From NCBI GenBank assembly GCA_021234155.1, contig JAJEKV010000057.1, positions 1,540,300-1,604,299 on the forward strand: DNA of 64,000 nucleotides. Direction: 5' to 3'. Source of the DNA: Isoetes taiwanensis. Its lineage: Eukaryota; Streptophyta; Lycopodiopsida; Isoetales; Isoetaceae. A program made the position numbers and the translations under genes. Shown piece after piece: positions 25,870 through 37,338 of this stretch (position 1 is the first letter of the stretch; every line of letters begins with the position of its first letter). The notes under the pieces were generated by a model that saw only the letters and a list, made by a program, of their open reading frames with translations, did no database searches and was not told where the DNA came from.

Positions 25870-26260
25870 CTATAGCCATGTCACATGTAGGTGGTGCCCA
25901 CGCCCTATATGTAGATTATGGTTTAGTTTCATCTTGTGATACTTTGAACCTGAATCCTTGTATTTGGTCCGGTGAACATTATGGATGTATCCTCTTTGCC
26001 ATACCTCAATAAGAGGCAATGATAGGTCTGCATTACCCGGAAGGACCTTTTGAGTCTGCTCCTTTAAATCTGCAATGATTCGGAATTGGAGCGCAGATTC
26101 CTCGTGGATGATTGAATCATCCACATAAAGAACCGTATCACATATCCGCCATTTGGTTGCTTATAGTAAAGACTAGGATCTGTTGTTGAACATTTAAAGC
26201 CAAGTTTCTGGGGCTGCTTTAAATCATACAAACTCTTTTGAGTTGGCATACAAGTGATTC
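25870..26260 (-). mobile_element. Copia reverse-transcriptase fragment
   Basis: Minus-strand frames contain KSLYDLKQPQKLGFKC, DPSLYYKQPNGGYVI and then MDDSIIHEESALQFRIIADL, which correspond to the Copia RT segment around KSLYGLKQAPR and the following YVDD region, out of frame and with the catalytic box altered. Only about 390 bp remain. Confidence 0.65.
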
Positions 26261-29205
26261 TTCTTTCCTTTTCCTAAATTTGTGAGGTTGCTCCATAACA
26301 ACGGTTTCTCGCATGTCATCATTCGGTGCACATTTAAAGTCTATTTAATATGTATAACGTTGGACCTCTTTGTATATCTACTAGATCTATATGTTCTGGA
26401 GTGGAACATAGGCTGTCGGAGAATGCAATCTATGATTGGTTTTATAAACATATAAATCGCATGCACAATTATCAACAACACCACAAAGTAAGTGATAAAT
26501 ATGATCCTTTTTCTCAACCGAGATTTTTAACAATTTTAACAGAGATTAATCCATATGCCATTACTTCAATTCATGATTGCCAAGAAAGTTAGAAGGAAGG
26601 AAGGAACAATTGAACGGTAATGTCTTAGAAGAAGAACAATTGAGGCGGCAAATGTCTTATTCGGGAATATCTCCTTGAACATTTTGTAGCTTATCGAATC
26701 GAAACAAATGGGGAACTCTAATCTTTTGCCTTGGTTTCCTACAACAAGTAGTAGCATATCCGCAAGACTAGGACTAAGGTTTTAACATGTGCATTTTTTC
26801 ACAAAGATTATGTAAATTTGTGAATGGAAGGAGAATGTTCTAAACTTACACAACATTATTGAAATTTATGGATGGAAGAAGAATGTTCTAAAGCGCACCT
26901 GGCTATTGCATACCACATCTTGCATAGAACAAGTTGATTTTTAAGTTGCACTAAGTGCATACCTTAGGGCTTTCTATGGATTTTTGCAAGGCCTCGGATA
27001 GATTCAGTAGCTTTCGTTTTTGAGTTTATTGCAAGCCTTTTCGTGAAATATTCCTTTTTTGATGGTAGAGCTTTTTGCTCAAGGATTTTGGTGGACAACA
27101 TAATTCACCTACGAGAAGTCTTTTGGGGTTGCAACACACTATTGAATTTTTTAACTATGCAAGGAGTAAAATAATAATAATCTCTTAGATTTTGAACTAT
27201 GATTTAAGCCACTTCACTCTTAGACCATGAAGGGCAACCCTCCGTCTTAAACACCTTGTTTATCTTGCATTTTGTCTTTTTCCTCTTTATTCGTTCATTT
27301 TATCCCTTGAACTGTCCTTGCTCTTCTATTGTCTTGACTTCCTCCTTTGTCTGCCTCTTGACTCATCATAGTTCTTTTTTTTCCTAGTGGTGTCTCATCA
27401 TCATGCATTTTACTATGTTGACCCCAGTTGTTTCCTATCTGCTCACTTCGTTTTCACTCGTTCTGCCATCTCGGACTTCCTTCTTACGCATGCCGCCTCC
27501 ATTGTGCCCTCTCGCTCGTTCTTCTGCTCCCCTTTGGAGGTGGTCCCAAAAGGTCATCAAGTCGCTCCTCGAGTTGTTCTCTGAATTCTGCTTCTTTCGA
27601 AAATGTCATATAATAGCCTTTAAATCATAGCCTTTAAATCCCTTGGATTCATTATTCCAATCTCCATCTTTCTCTCACCATAATGGGTTCTTTGGTCCAG
27701 CCCCCTAGATTATTCTTGAGTCTCGGGGTCCCTATTGTTTTGTTCTAAATTATGTTGTTTTTACATTTGAAAGTTCGCTTGGATCTGTTATGCATGTGGG
27801 TATACGTTCATGAATTTTAGTCCTTGATATTTGTTGTTATTGCGCTATTTCTTATTGTACTCCATATATGTTCATATGTTTTTAATGGTTCTCATGGATG
27901 CCCTTATGAGGGCCTAAGCCCACTCTTGTCATAGATTCTTAGTGTCTCGTTGGTGCCTTTGGGGACCTTTGGCTATTTGTATTTTGTGTCCTTGGCTACT
28001 TTGTCTCGTTTTGCTCGGTTCCTCTATTCTCGATCCCTTTTTCCATCCATTTCATTTTGATCTCATGTTTGTTTCTTTTTCACCTATGTTTGTTCCTTTC
28101 CTCTTTTTTCCATTTTATCCCTTGAGAGATATCTTTGCTCTGCTATTGTCTTGGCTTCCTCTTTTGTCTACCTCTTGATCGGCATAATTCTTCTTGCCTT
28201 GTTGGTCCAGTCATCATGCCTTTTCTCGTTAACCTCTTCTTGTTGGAAGAGTTGTTTGGTATACATTCATCATGAAATATGTTCTAACGACATTCCCCCT
28301 TTTTGGCACTGCATTTTAAATTTCAAAATTTGGTTGCATCGCACATTTCGGCATGTTGTAGTGGGAACTTTGTGGTAAGTTGTTTTGCTTCTTATATGGT
28401 CATTGTTAAGTATTTCCAGATTGCACTCGGTTTTCTTCATCCATTCCTCATCTTGGCATTGACCCCATCCTGGCGGCTGGCGTGGCATCGTCTACGGTGT
28501 TCTCAATTGCATAATTGTTTTGTCACCTTATGAAACTTTATTGTTCTTGTATTTAGGTCTCTATCGTCTTGTTCCATGGGTTATGTTGTTTCTACTTTTG
28601 AAAGTTTGCTTGGTGGTTATGCATGTAGGGTATTATGTCTAGATTTTTTGTTCTTGTTGGTTGTTAGTGTTTTTTCATTCTGGTATTCAGCATAGTTTTT
28701 CTTTTGGTCAAATGCTCATTTTAGCTTGTTCACTATGTCCGATCTTCATGTCTTTTCTTTTTATGCATTCCATGGTACACGGTTTTGATCTTTCTTATGG
28801 GGTTTATATTGTCTTCACGAAAGTTCGTCTGAGTCTATTATGCATGAATGATATAGGTTAGGTATTTTTGTTCTTACTTCCATAGCGTCTTGTCATTAGA
28901 TATTCTCTGTAGTTTGTTGGTACATTGGTTCTAGAGTTTTGCTTTCATGTGCTTTGGTGGTGGTCATAGTTGTTGTTTGTGGTCGATTTTCGTGCCTTCT
29001 TTGCCTTATGCAGTCCAGTTGTCCCGGGGTTTATAACTATGTTCCCTTCCCCTCTATTTGCATTGGCATCTTACCTCATCTTATGATTGTTACTTTTTTT
29101 CCTGGCATCGAGTTGCGCCTTACAGTCTCTCGTGGTCTCAATTTTTGATGGGGCTTGAGGGAGGTTCCTCTTTGTGTCGAATGATGATATTTGTGCATGA
29201 CCTTT

Positions 29206-29258
29206 CCCTAGAATGCTATGGTTCTCTTCTTATATAAAAGAGAACCATCATTCTAGGG
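29206..29258. repeat. Short perfect-stem palindrome
   Basis: Left arm 29206-29228 (CCCTAGAATGCTATGGTTCTCTT) pairs with right arm 29238-29258 with one 2-nt bulge, leaving a 9-nt A/T loop. No flanking features explain it. Confidence 0.75.
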
Positions 29259-29521
29259 ATAGGGACGTGAAAACTCTTTTGGACCCAAGCTTTCTTTGGC
29301 ACAAGCACTGCTATAGCACAAGCTTTCTTTGGCCCTTTCTCCCATAAAGACTTGTGTCTTTCATTCCTCATCCAGGTTTTTCCTCGAGCTGAATCTTTGT
29401 TGTTGTATGCGGAGTCCCCCTCCCACCTTTTTACTGCTATATGGGTTTTAATCGTTCAATGTGGGCTTACGCACTTTTTCCCGGCATAGCATGTGGTGCA
29501 GGAAGGCACCAAGGAGCCCCC

Positions 29522-29935
29522 CCCAGGTCAAGCCTATATTTTCCTATCTCGGCGTAGCCCCCGGTGGCTTCCGAGGATCCTCATGGATCATCTCTTCAAT
29601 TTACAATATTGTGCTCTTATATTTCTAGTCCAACTTTATAGCTTGTTGACTCTGGTCCCATGGATGGCTTCTAACACAGTTGACATTCACATATATGGTT
29701 AGGTCAGCGGTTTTGGAGCTCATTGATGTGCATGGGGCTACTTTTTATACGCCTCTGGGTCGAGCCTATATTTTCCTATCTCGGCGTAGCCCTATGGTTT
29801 TCGAGGATCCTCATGGATTGTCTTTTCTATTTTGATTTTGTGCTCTTGTATTTCTAGTCCAACTTTGTATTGACACGTAGATGGCTCCTAACACAGTTGA
29901 CAATCACATGTTGTTTGGTATTGCAGTTTGGACCT
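29522..29935. repeat. Tandem duplication, period about 235 bp
   Basis: The phrase AGCCTATATTTTCCTATCTC begins near 29529 and again near 29764, followed in both by GAGGATCCTCATGGAT, GTGCTCTT, TTTCTAGTCCAACTTT, CTCCTAACACAGTTGAC or its variant, and a TGATGTGCAT phrase. Copies are about 80% alike by eye. Confidence 0.7.
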
Positions 29936-30359
29936 CTCTGATGTGCATAAGATTGCTTTTTATACGAGCGGCCAAGAGGGACGCATGGAGTGGTATCTTA
30001 GCGGGACGGATTTGAGTCACTGCTTGGATGGGTGGCGCGACTTGACTATTGTAGTTGTTGCAGTTTGGAAGCATTATAGTATGGCGACTTTCTGAATGTT
30101 CTACGTGGGGGCCTGAACTCATTGTACACAATTATCTTATATATCAGGTGGTCTAACCCGGGGTTGAATTTGTTGTTTTACTCATTTGGGGTTTATCATT
30201 TTGTTCCCCTCTTCACTCATGGATGATGATATTAGTGCATAAGGACCTTTCCTTATGCTATTATCTTTAGTCTTTGCTATTATCTTTAGTCTTCAATCTA
30301 AGCAAAGTTCCAGGAGAGTGTTCTTGGCCAATAGCTTTAATTATCTACTGCAATTGGAA

Positions 30360-30794
30360 TGAAAGATCAATGAACTTGTTATGCAACTCAAAACACTAGA
30401 CTCAATAGACAATATGACCTTGTAAAAATATTATATCTTAATGTCACACTTAGAATTTACAAATGACAAGTAATACTGTAGCAGAAACAAACTTTGTCAA
30501 TAAAAAGGTTCGTGACTGATCCAATGCTGCAGACAACTCCGATGTATGAATTGGCCAAAAGTTCTATGGGACCACCGCTTTGCAGTGATCTTATTATCAT
30601 CGCCGTTGACATATCTAGCAAGTAGCTAGATCCATGCCAACATAACCACCTGTTCGGTGCTACTATTGACCGACTTGTTTTTCTGTAACTTCATTTTCTT
30701 ATCTATAAATATAACCTTTGAATATGCATCTACAAACATGTTTCATTTAAATATCCAATGATATCTTCAATTGACCTAGCCAAATATTTCTTCA
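30360..30794 (-). repeat. 3' LTR of the old Copia element
   Basis: Starts TGAAAGATCAATG and ends TATTTCTTCA in plus orientation, matching 35287-35764 with several indels. A purine tract (minus strand GACGGGGGAA) lies just inside at about 30795-30804. Confidence 0.85.
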
Positions 30795-30849
30795 TTCCCC
30801 CGTCATTGGATATTTCCCTATTTCCAGCTGCTAGACTCCATCTTGAATA

Positions 30850-31300
30850 TTAATTCTTTCTTTTAGCAGGTTATGCCTGGGCTCTCTTAGAGCTTTTGTT
30901 AGAATATCAGGTAGCTGCTCTTCTGTTGGAATATACAATACTGCAATCATTCCTTTTTGAACCATTTACCTGATAAAATGCTCGTTCATTTCTATATGTT
31001 TTGACCTTTCGTGCAAAACATGATTCTTTGTCATGGCTATGTAGCTTGCACTATCGGAATACAACACAGTAGGACCATAATCTATGATTTCAACTTCATT
31101 GATCATCCTTTTCATTCAAATAATTTCCTTTGCTACTAATGTTGTAGCAGAATACTCTGCTTCTGTACTTGAGAAGGCTACTGTTGACTGTTTCTTGCAT
31201 TTCCAACTTACAAGCCCACCTCCAGACATTAGAATGTAACCAGATGTAGAGCATCTATGATCAATATCATTACCCCAATCAGCATCTGCATATGCCACTA
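30850..31300 (-). CDS. Copia RNase H domain (degenerate)
   Basis: The minus frame at 31116-31298 has YADADWGNDIDHRCSTSGY and STEAEYSA, the Copia RNase H signature; other frames continue with HIEMNEHFI and YIPTEEQLPDILTKAL to about 30850, the usual end of the polyprotein. Frames change between the pieces. Confidence 0.8.
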
Positions 31301-31418
31301 ATTTACAATCTGATCCTCCATATGCAATTCCACAATTTATGGTACCTTTAAGATACCTCGGAATTCTTTCTGCTGCAGACCAATGTTGTTTGCCAGGGTT
31401 ATTATTATATCTACTTAA

Positions 31419-32380
31419 TTAATTAACTGCAAATGAGATGTCTGATCTTGTGGCTCCAGCTATATACATTAAGCATATAATAAGTTTTCTATAAGGTACC
31501 TTTTCCATGTACTCTGCTTCCTCCTTGGTTGTAGGTGACATCTGCTCGCTTATTTTATGACCTGGTATAATAGGTGTGCTTGATATGTTACAATCTTGCA
31601 TTTTAAAACATTTTAATACTCCTTGAATATAATTGTTCTGTTTCAACCATAAAAGTTTCTTCTCTCCATTTCTCACAACATTTATTACCAAGAATTTTTT
31701 TAATTCTCCTAAATCTATCATTTTGAATCGCACCTTAACAATTTTTTGCAAGTTTCAAGGCATTTCAAATCATTAGCAAACATTACACAATCGTCAATAT
31801 AAATTGCTATAATGCAAAATTGATCTTCTTGTTTGTACATATACAAATTTCCATCTTCATTAAGCTTTCCAAATCCTTGTTCGAGGCAAGTATTTATTTG
31901 TACCAAGCTAAAGGAGAGACTGTTTGATTCCATACCTTTGCCCTTTTTAACTTCCATATTTTATCTTTTTCTTCTCCAAGTCCAAAGATATGGTTACATG
32001 TAAATCTCCTCTTCAAGTTCGGCATTTAAAAATTTTGATTCACGTCCATATGATGTATTTCATGATCTAAGGCATTGGCCAATGCCAATAATATTCTTAT
32101 GTTTGCCATTTCACAATAAGGGAATAGGTATCATTGTAATCAATTTCTTTTTGTTGTGAAACCCTTGAGCTACTAATCTAGCTTTGAATTTCTTTTCTCC
32201 ATCGGCAAGTCTTTTACCTTGAATATCCATCGATTTCCTACAATGTTTTGGAAGTTTTGTTTATCAACTACCTCAAAGGTCCCATTGCCTTTTATTTTTA
32301 TATATAATTCCCTCATCATATGTCTTTGGAATGTCGGGGTTCCATCATTGCCATTAAAGGCTTGGTACAATTTCATCCTC
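31419..32380 (-). CDS. Copia reverse transcriptase (degenerate)
   Basis: Pieces at 32173-32376 (NRWIFKVKDLP), 31718-31957 (IIAIYIDDCVMFAND, i.e. a Y-I-D-D catalytic box) and 31419-31751 (KMIDLGELKKFLVINV). Each is separated by stops or frame shifts. Confidence 0.8.
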
Positions 32381-32849
32381 TTGCTTTTTCAACCTCTTGC
32401 TTTTCCCATCAAGTTCTCTTCCAAGTTTATCTTAGATAATTCCTTTACCTTCCATATCTTTTTGCAGTCCTTCAGTCTATGTCATTCTTCTCTTAGGCTT
32501 ATTTTGATCGTCCAGCCTTATATGATGTTTTCCTTCTCCAATGTGTCCTGTTTGATCATTGTTCATATTACCCATATTTGTCATGTCATTTCAGCCCATA
32601 CCACTCTTTGTTTCAGTTTGATCTTGGTCATCATCATCACTTAGATAATCATTTCCATGAGCCTCATTAGAGCTTTACTTTCTTTTTCTCTGTATTTTTG
32701 CTATCTAAATTCTTCCGATCTCTATATAGCTGATCCTCTATAAAGACAACATCCCTACTTATCGATATTTTTTCTATTGTTTGGTTCATACAACTTTTGT
32801 AGGGCTTTGGCTTCCTCATCATATCCAACAAGAAAAAGCAAAATTTTCT

Positions 32850-33620
32850 CTATCATCAAGTTTCTTTCAGATTTCTTCGATATATGTGTACATAAGCCAT
32901 GCATCCATACACTCTAAATCTTTCATAATCCGGGATATAATTTGACCAGATTGTTTCTGGGATTTCTCCTTCTAGACTCACATTAGATAGTCTATTTTGT
33001 ATGTAGATGGCGGTTTTTTTAATGCTTCTTCCCACAACATGTTTGGCAAAAGCCGGTGTGCTTTAGCATAGCTCTTACAACATTGAGACATGTCCTATTC
33101 TTTCTTTTAGCTATTCCATTTTGTTGAGGTGTGTATTTGCGGGTTAATTATCTCTATATTCCCTTTTGATTGCAATAGGCTTTAAATTTTCTTGAAATAT
33201 ATTCTTCTCCTCTATTTGATCTAAGCACTTAACTTTATTTCTTGTTTCTCCCTCAACTTTAGAATTTTGAAAGTGTTTAAGGCTTCATTTTTCCTTGACA
33301 AACAATAACATTTTGCCTTTCTTGTAAAGTCATCAATGAACGCGATAAAATACCTCTCTCTCGTAGAACTCCTGACATTGAGAGGTCCACAGATATCCAT
33401 GTGTATAAGCTCCAATGGTGCTATTGCTCGTTTAATCCCCTTTGGAATGATGACCTTTGTGCTTTTTCCAAGCATGCATCCCTCTGGAGACAAAGTTTCT
33501 TTTATCTATTTTATTATTGTCAATATAATCGAAGTTTGTTCAATGCCTTCGAGATTATTGATGTTTGTGTGTCCAAGATGCTCATGCCAAGTTCTTTTTT
33601 CGAGTCATCATTGACACATT
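32850..33620 (-). CDS. Copia integrase core (degenerate)
   Basis: The frame at 33221-33493 reads ELIHMDICGPLNVRS, YFIAFIDDFTRKAKCY and then KNEALNTFK, the first two Asp regions of a Copia integrase. Adjacent frames upstream and downstream carry further weak matches (for example the zinc-binding part near 33540-33600). Confidence 0.75.
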
Positions 33621-34139
33621 GTTAATAACAATCAATTTTCTAATGTCATTTAACTCAAACAAACCTCAATCCTTTTTTCCAAAAGCATATTTTATTATCC
33701 TTTTGACTTTATATATAAGTTTGTCAAATACCACTTTATAACCCAAATCCAGTAATTGGCTTACTTTGAAATCAAATTTTAACAATCCCGGAACACAAAA
33801 TACTTTGTCTAATTCGGTAGTTCTCCTTGTAGATCATACAATCTAAGCATTCCACCAGCTTCTACTTCTTTGATTCTTCCATCTCCTAAAAGAATGCTTC
33901 TTGAATGTTGCTCCTCATCCTTTTTTGTAAGCAATTTTGAAGACCCTAGAACTGTTCTTTTAGCTCCAGAATCTAGCACAAAAGAAGCTTTAAAAATCTT
34001 GTCCTTAAAAGAACTACCAAAGACAATATTGACCTCTTCATCCGAGTCTCTTTCTTGACCTCAATAACAACCACATTTATACTTGCAAGTCTAGTGCTTT
34101 TTACCTCTTAGTTTATGAAGATCTTTACCATTATTCTTG

Positions 34140-34800
34140 ATTACGCCCTTATCTACGCCTTTTCCACTATCCTTTGGGCTTGGGCATTTCGAGGCCATGT
34201 GCCCAACTTCTCAAAATGTATGGCGAGGTTATAACATTCGCCTTCCCTTAGGCGATTAAACTTCATGTGTCCAAGTTCACTAACAACCATAACAGGGTCC
34301 TACTTGTCTACCCCTATTATCATTATAGAACCCTTTCCCTTTTCTTACCATCAATGCTTCAGATTTGAAACATCCTCCTCGTCTTCGTCATCTTCATTAA
34401 CAAACTTTTGCTCAATCTCGGTTCGAGGCAACGCTCGCCTCATCTCTACGTTTTTAACAGTTCTAGTGAGAGTACTCAACCTGCCCATAATTAATGAACA
34501 TTCAAAAATTGCCGTAATTTGATGGCTTTTTCGACATAGTTCTACTTGCAGCCCTCAAGTCAGAGAATCAAACTTTTTAAAACATAGTAGTCAATCATGC
34601 TTTATCATCATACCTCCTTTTTTTATCTCCTTTTCAAGCACGCGCTAATCGAGAGGAACTTTTAGTCCGATAAGTCTTAATCATGTAATTCCAAGCCTTT
34701 CGGACTGAGATCTCTTAGAACTTTTTAGTCCGATAAGTCTTAATCATGTAATTCCAAGCCGCTTGGGGATGAGATCCCTCAATTTCAGCATAATACTAGG
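34140..34800 (-). CDS. Copia gag remnant with broken zinc knuckle and internal duplication
   Basis: Around 34180-34245 the minus strand reads ECYN in one frame and GHMASKCPSPK in another, i.e. a CCHC knuckle broken by a shift. Just upstream in gag sense, a 63-bp segment containing TTTAGTCCGATAAGTCTTAA is duplicated in tandem (34661-34723 and 34724-34786). Confidence 0.65.
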
Positions 34801-35269
34801 TGCAACTTTGCACATAATAATTCCCTTTATAGTATCCTCGAGGAGATGCTCTATATAGTACATGTGTTTTGACCCCCACGAACATCCTTATTGTTCTGCT
34901 TTACCCTTAAAGGGGTATCTGTTGTACATAACTTTTCAACTTTCTATATATGTACACATAACTTACCCTCAAAAAGAAATTAAAATAATTGCCTTAATTT
35001 GACTAATTTTCAAATCATCACTTTACAATCTTACTTGTATGTATTGTAGAGTCTTTTGTTTTGCAGATCCAGTTCTTTGTGCGGATGTTCCATCAATGCT
35101 CTTTGGCTTCATCCGTTACTTCAATATTTCTTGGTTCAATAACATTCCATAGGCCTTCAAATTACAAGACCTTTAAAATTTTCCTTCCAAATCACGAAAA
35201 CGCCCCAACACCCCCAAACACCTCTATAGAACTTAGTAGAGTAGCTCCAAATCTAGTGGACATTGTTAG

Positions 35270-35286
35270 TTCCTGCCCGATACCAA
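35270..35286 (-). other. Primer-binding site of the old Copia element
   Basis: Minus strand TTGGTATCGGGCAGGAAC follows the CA end of the 5' LTR; it is a decayed match to the initiator-Met tRNA site. Confidence 0.65.
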
Positions 35287-35764
35287 TGAAAGATCAATGA
35301 ACTTGTTATGCAACTCAAAACACTAGACTCAATAGGTAATAATGACCAACGTGAAAAAATATTATATCTTAATGTCACACATAGATTTTACAAATGACAA
35401 GTAATATCAGAAGCGTAAAACAAACTTTGTCAATGAAAAGGTTTGTGACTTTGATCCAATGTCGCAGACAACTCCGATGCATGAATTGGTCAAACTACTT
35501 CTTTAAGTTACAGGGGACCACCGCTTTGCAGTGATCCTTTTATCATGGCCGTTGATATATCTAACAAGTAGCTAGGTCCATGCTAACATAACCACTTGTT
35601 GATTACTTTTGTTCACCAACCTATTTTTCTCGAACTTCATTTTCTATAAATAATACCAATAAAAAATTATCTATAAATATAACCTTTGAACATGCATCTA
35701 CAAACATGTTTCATCTAAATATCCAATGATATATCTTCACTTGACCTAGCCAATTATTTCTTCA
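35287..35764 (-). repeat. 5' LTR of the old Copia element
   Basis: Matches 30360-30794 with indels; the longer copy contains an additional A/T-rich stretch near 35645-35665. Confidence 0.85.
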
Positions 35765-36088
35765 ACTATCTTCCTCGCAATTGGAAAAAGGGGTCAAATA
35801 TTATATAAGATTTGGTATGGTTTCGAAGTGTTTGTATGCTAAAACTCTATAATGCGTGTATGTCATTAATTGGGTCCTGTTGTCTACACATGGTCGAGGA
35901 CTTGTGGGAGTTATCTTAGAAAGTTCTCGCCTTGGAAAGTTTTGTTTATGCGCAGGGAAGGGGTGGAACATGGAGGTGATGGCACCCACCGCATGGTTAG
36001 GAAGAGATGGCAACTAGAAGTTATGGCGATGGCTAACGGAAGCATTTCAATGGATCATAGCAATAGGTTGTTGCCAGATGGCCGCATA

Positions 36089-36367
36089 TTATGTTGGGTT
36101 TGGTTTGGTGGCTTTGCAAGTAGTTTGGTTGTGGAAGGTGCATGTTGAGGCATGGAAGATCGAGGCATTCATCACGAGCTTGGACTGCATTTCTTTTTCT
36201 CTTCTTGTATTATTCTTTTGCCTTTGCATCAATATATCAACAAGATCCTCTTCCCCAAACTCTTCCATTAGCTTTGACTTGAAATCTGAGTCACTGTCAT
36301 TCTCAACATTACCTGCCACTCCTACTTCCTTTGGAAACTTTAGGTCGAAGCTTGTAACCTCAGCCAT
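36089..36367 (-). CDS. Hypothetical acidic protein, 92 aa, in a possible multi-exon unit
   Basis: ATG at 36367 opens a frame with an acidic N-terminus (MAEVTSFDLKFPKEV, then NVENDSDSDFKSKLMEEF) and a basic region, ending at 36089. Upstream on this strand are several splice-like segments (for example acceptor TTTTTGTAG near 36783 and donor GTAAAT near 36752, and another exon-like piece near 36670) running back to the module at 36890-37338, so the latter could be the first, untranslated exon. I recognise no family. It may be a captured gene fragment; expression is unproven. Confidence 0.35.
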   Translation of the reverse strand: MAEVTSFDLKFPKEVGVAGNVENDSDSDFKSKLMEEFGEEDLVDILMQRQKNNTRREKEMQSKLVMNASIFHASTCTFHNQTTCKATKPNPT

Positions 36368-36889
36368 AACTAACAGGAACAACTATACAACAATGAACAA
36401 CCTGCAATATGACTTCATATTTAATCACTACAGAAGAAATTGCAGCAAAATGAAACCTGCAATACAAGAAAAAAATAAGCCAGAAAGTAAGCATAAAATG
36501 GATAACAAACTAAAGAAATTGGCTAATTAAACGTTTACCTCGAAATGTCAAAGAAACTTCGTAAAGGTTCCACTTCCTAGCTTGCATGCAATACCAGAAA
36601 CCTTGCATGTGTATACAAAAGCAAGAAAGTTGGAATATCTTACGAAAAACAGAGCAGAATCATCATGATCAAAAAAACCCTGCAATCAAGAATTAGAGCA
36701 AAGTTGAAACTCATAAGTAAATGCACAAGCAGACATTATAATGATATTTACCTTAGGAGACGCAAATTCTTCCCGAAAACCTACAAAAACACACAATATT
36801 TAGCTTCTAACATTTTTTAGAGCTTAAACAAAATGAAAGAAGATCAGCATTTACCAAAATACAGTGTGAGGCTGCAGGAAGAAAATGCT

Positions 36890-37338
36890 CGACAAGAACT
36901 CCCCACAACAACAAAAAACTTGCAAGAAATTTCACCAAAACACTCCAAAAACTCGTCAGAGGCCACAGGAATGCAAGCGCCTAACCTCAAGATTGAAAAG
37001 TTCCAAGAATCGCCAAAAAGCTACTCAAAATTTGAAAAAAATAGGCTTAAAACTTGCGCTGCAAGGTAGCGCCTAAGTTCATAGAGAAATCAAGGCCGGC
37101 GCCTAAGCTAAAACACGAGAAAATAGGGCCGGCGCCATAGCTGAAGCTTGGGCGAAAGAGGAGATCGTGAAAAAAAAAAAAAAAAAAAAGATGACGTAGT
37201 TATGTATTTGGTTTACGTGGATCCTAGGTGACAGAAAAAAACCCACCCGGATTTCACGTTGGGCGAATGGTCCAGTGGGCTATTTTCCGGCCGGTGTGGA
37301 GGGCCGTTTGATCGGCCCAGAAAATAGCCCACCGGCCG
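36890..37338 (-). repeat. Inverted-copy module, left copy
   Basis: Read on the minus strand this stretch matches 45513-45965 on the plus strand throughout: terminal hairpin, TAGGATCCACGTAA, CTACGTCATC next to a T-run, GGCGCCGGC, TTTTCTCGTGTTTTAGCTTA, GGCGATTCTTGGAACTTTTC, GTGTTTTGGTGAAATTTCTT. After about 36890 the two copies diverge completely. Confidence 0.85.
37261..37338. repeat. Terminal hairpin of the left module
   Basis: The arms (AATGGTCCAGTGGGCTATTTTC and GAAAATAGCCCACCGGCC) pair around a G+C-rich loop. The same structure ends the right module. Confidence 0.75.

Larger units (their letters stand above)
25100..30300. repeat. Block of degenerate dispersed repeats
   Basis: Several stretches recur imperfectly: the segment near 25190-25240 (CGGTCCTCTATTCCCAATCC) resembles 28015-28060; 27285-27415 (TTATCCCTTGA, GTCTTGACTTCCTCC) resembles 28108-28225; a phrase ending in TTATGCATG after GAAAGTT occurs near 27769, 28597 and 28820; the phrase GATGATATT(A/T)GTGCAT occurs near 29183 and 30225. 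This is probably old, nested retroelement sequence. No long reading frame survives. Confidence 0.5.
30360..35764 (-). mobile_element. Old, inactive Copia LTR retrotransposon, 5.4 kb
   Basis: On the minus strand, in order: 5' LTR (35287-35764), primer site, gag, integrase, reverse transcriptase, RNase H, purine tract, 3' LTR (30360-30794). This order (integrase before RT) defines Copia. The LTRs differ in length (478 and 435 bp) and at many positions, and every domain is cut by stops or shifts. No clean 5-bp target duplication is present, although both outer flanks contain CAATTGGAA, adjoining the left LTR but 12 bp beyond the right one. Confidence 0.9.

Noticed and set aside
36078-36530. 150-codon plus frame
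   Set aside because: Opposite the more protein-like acidic frame on the minus strand and rich in low-complexity sequence; not supported.
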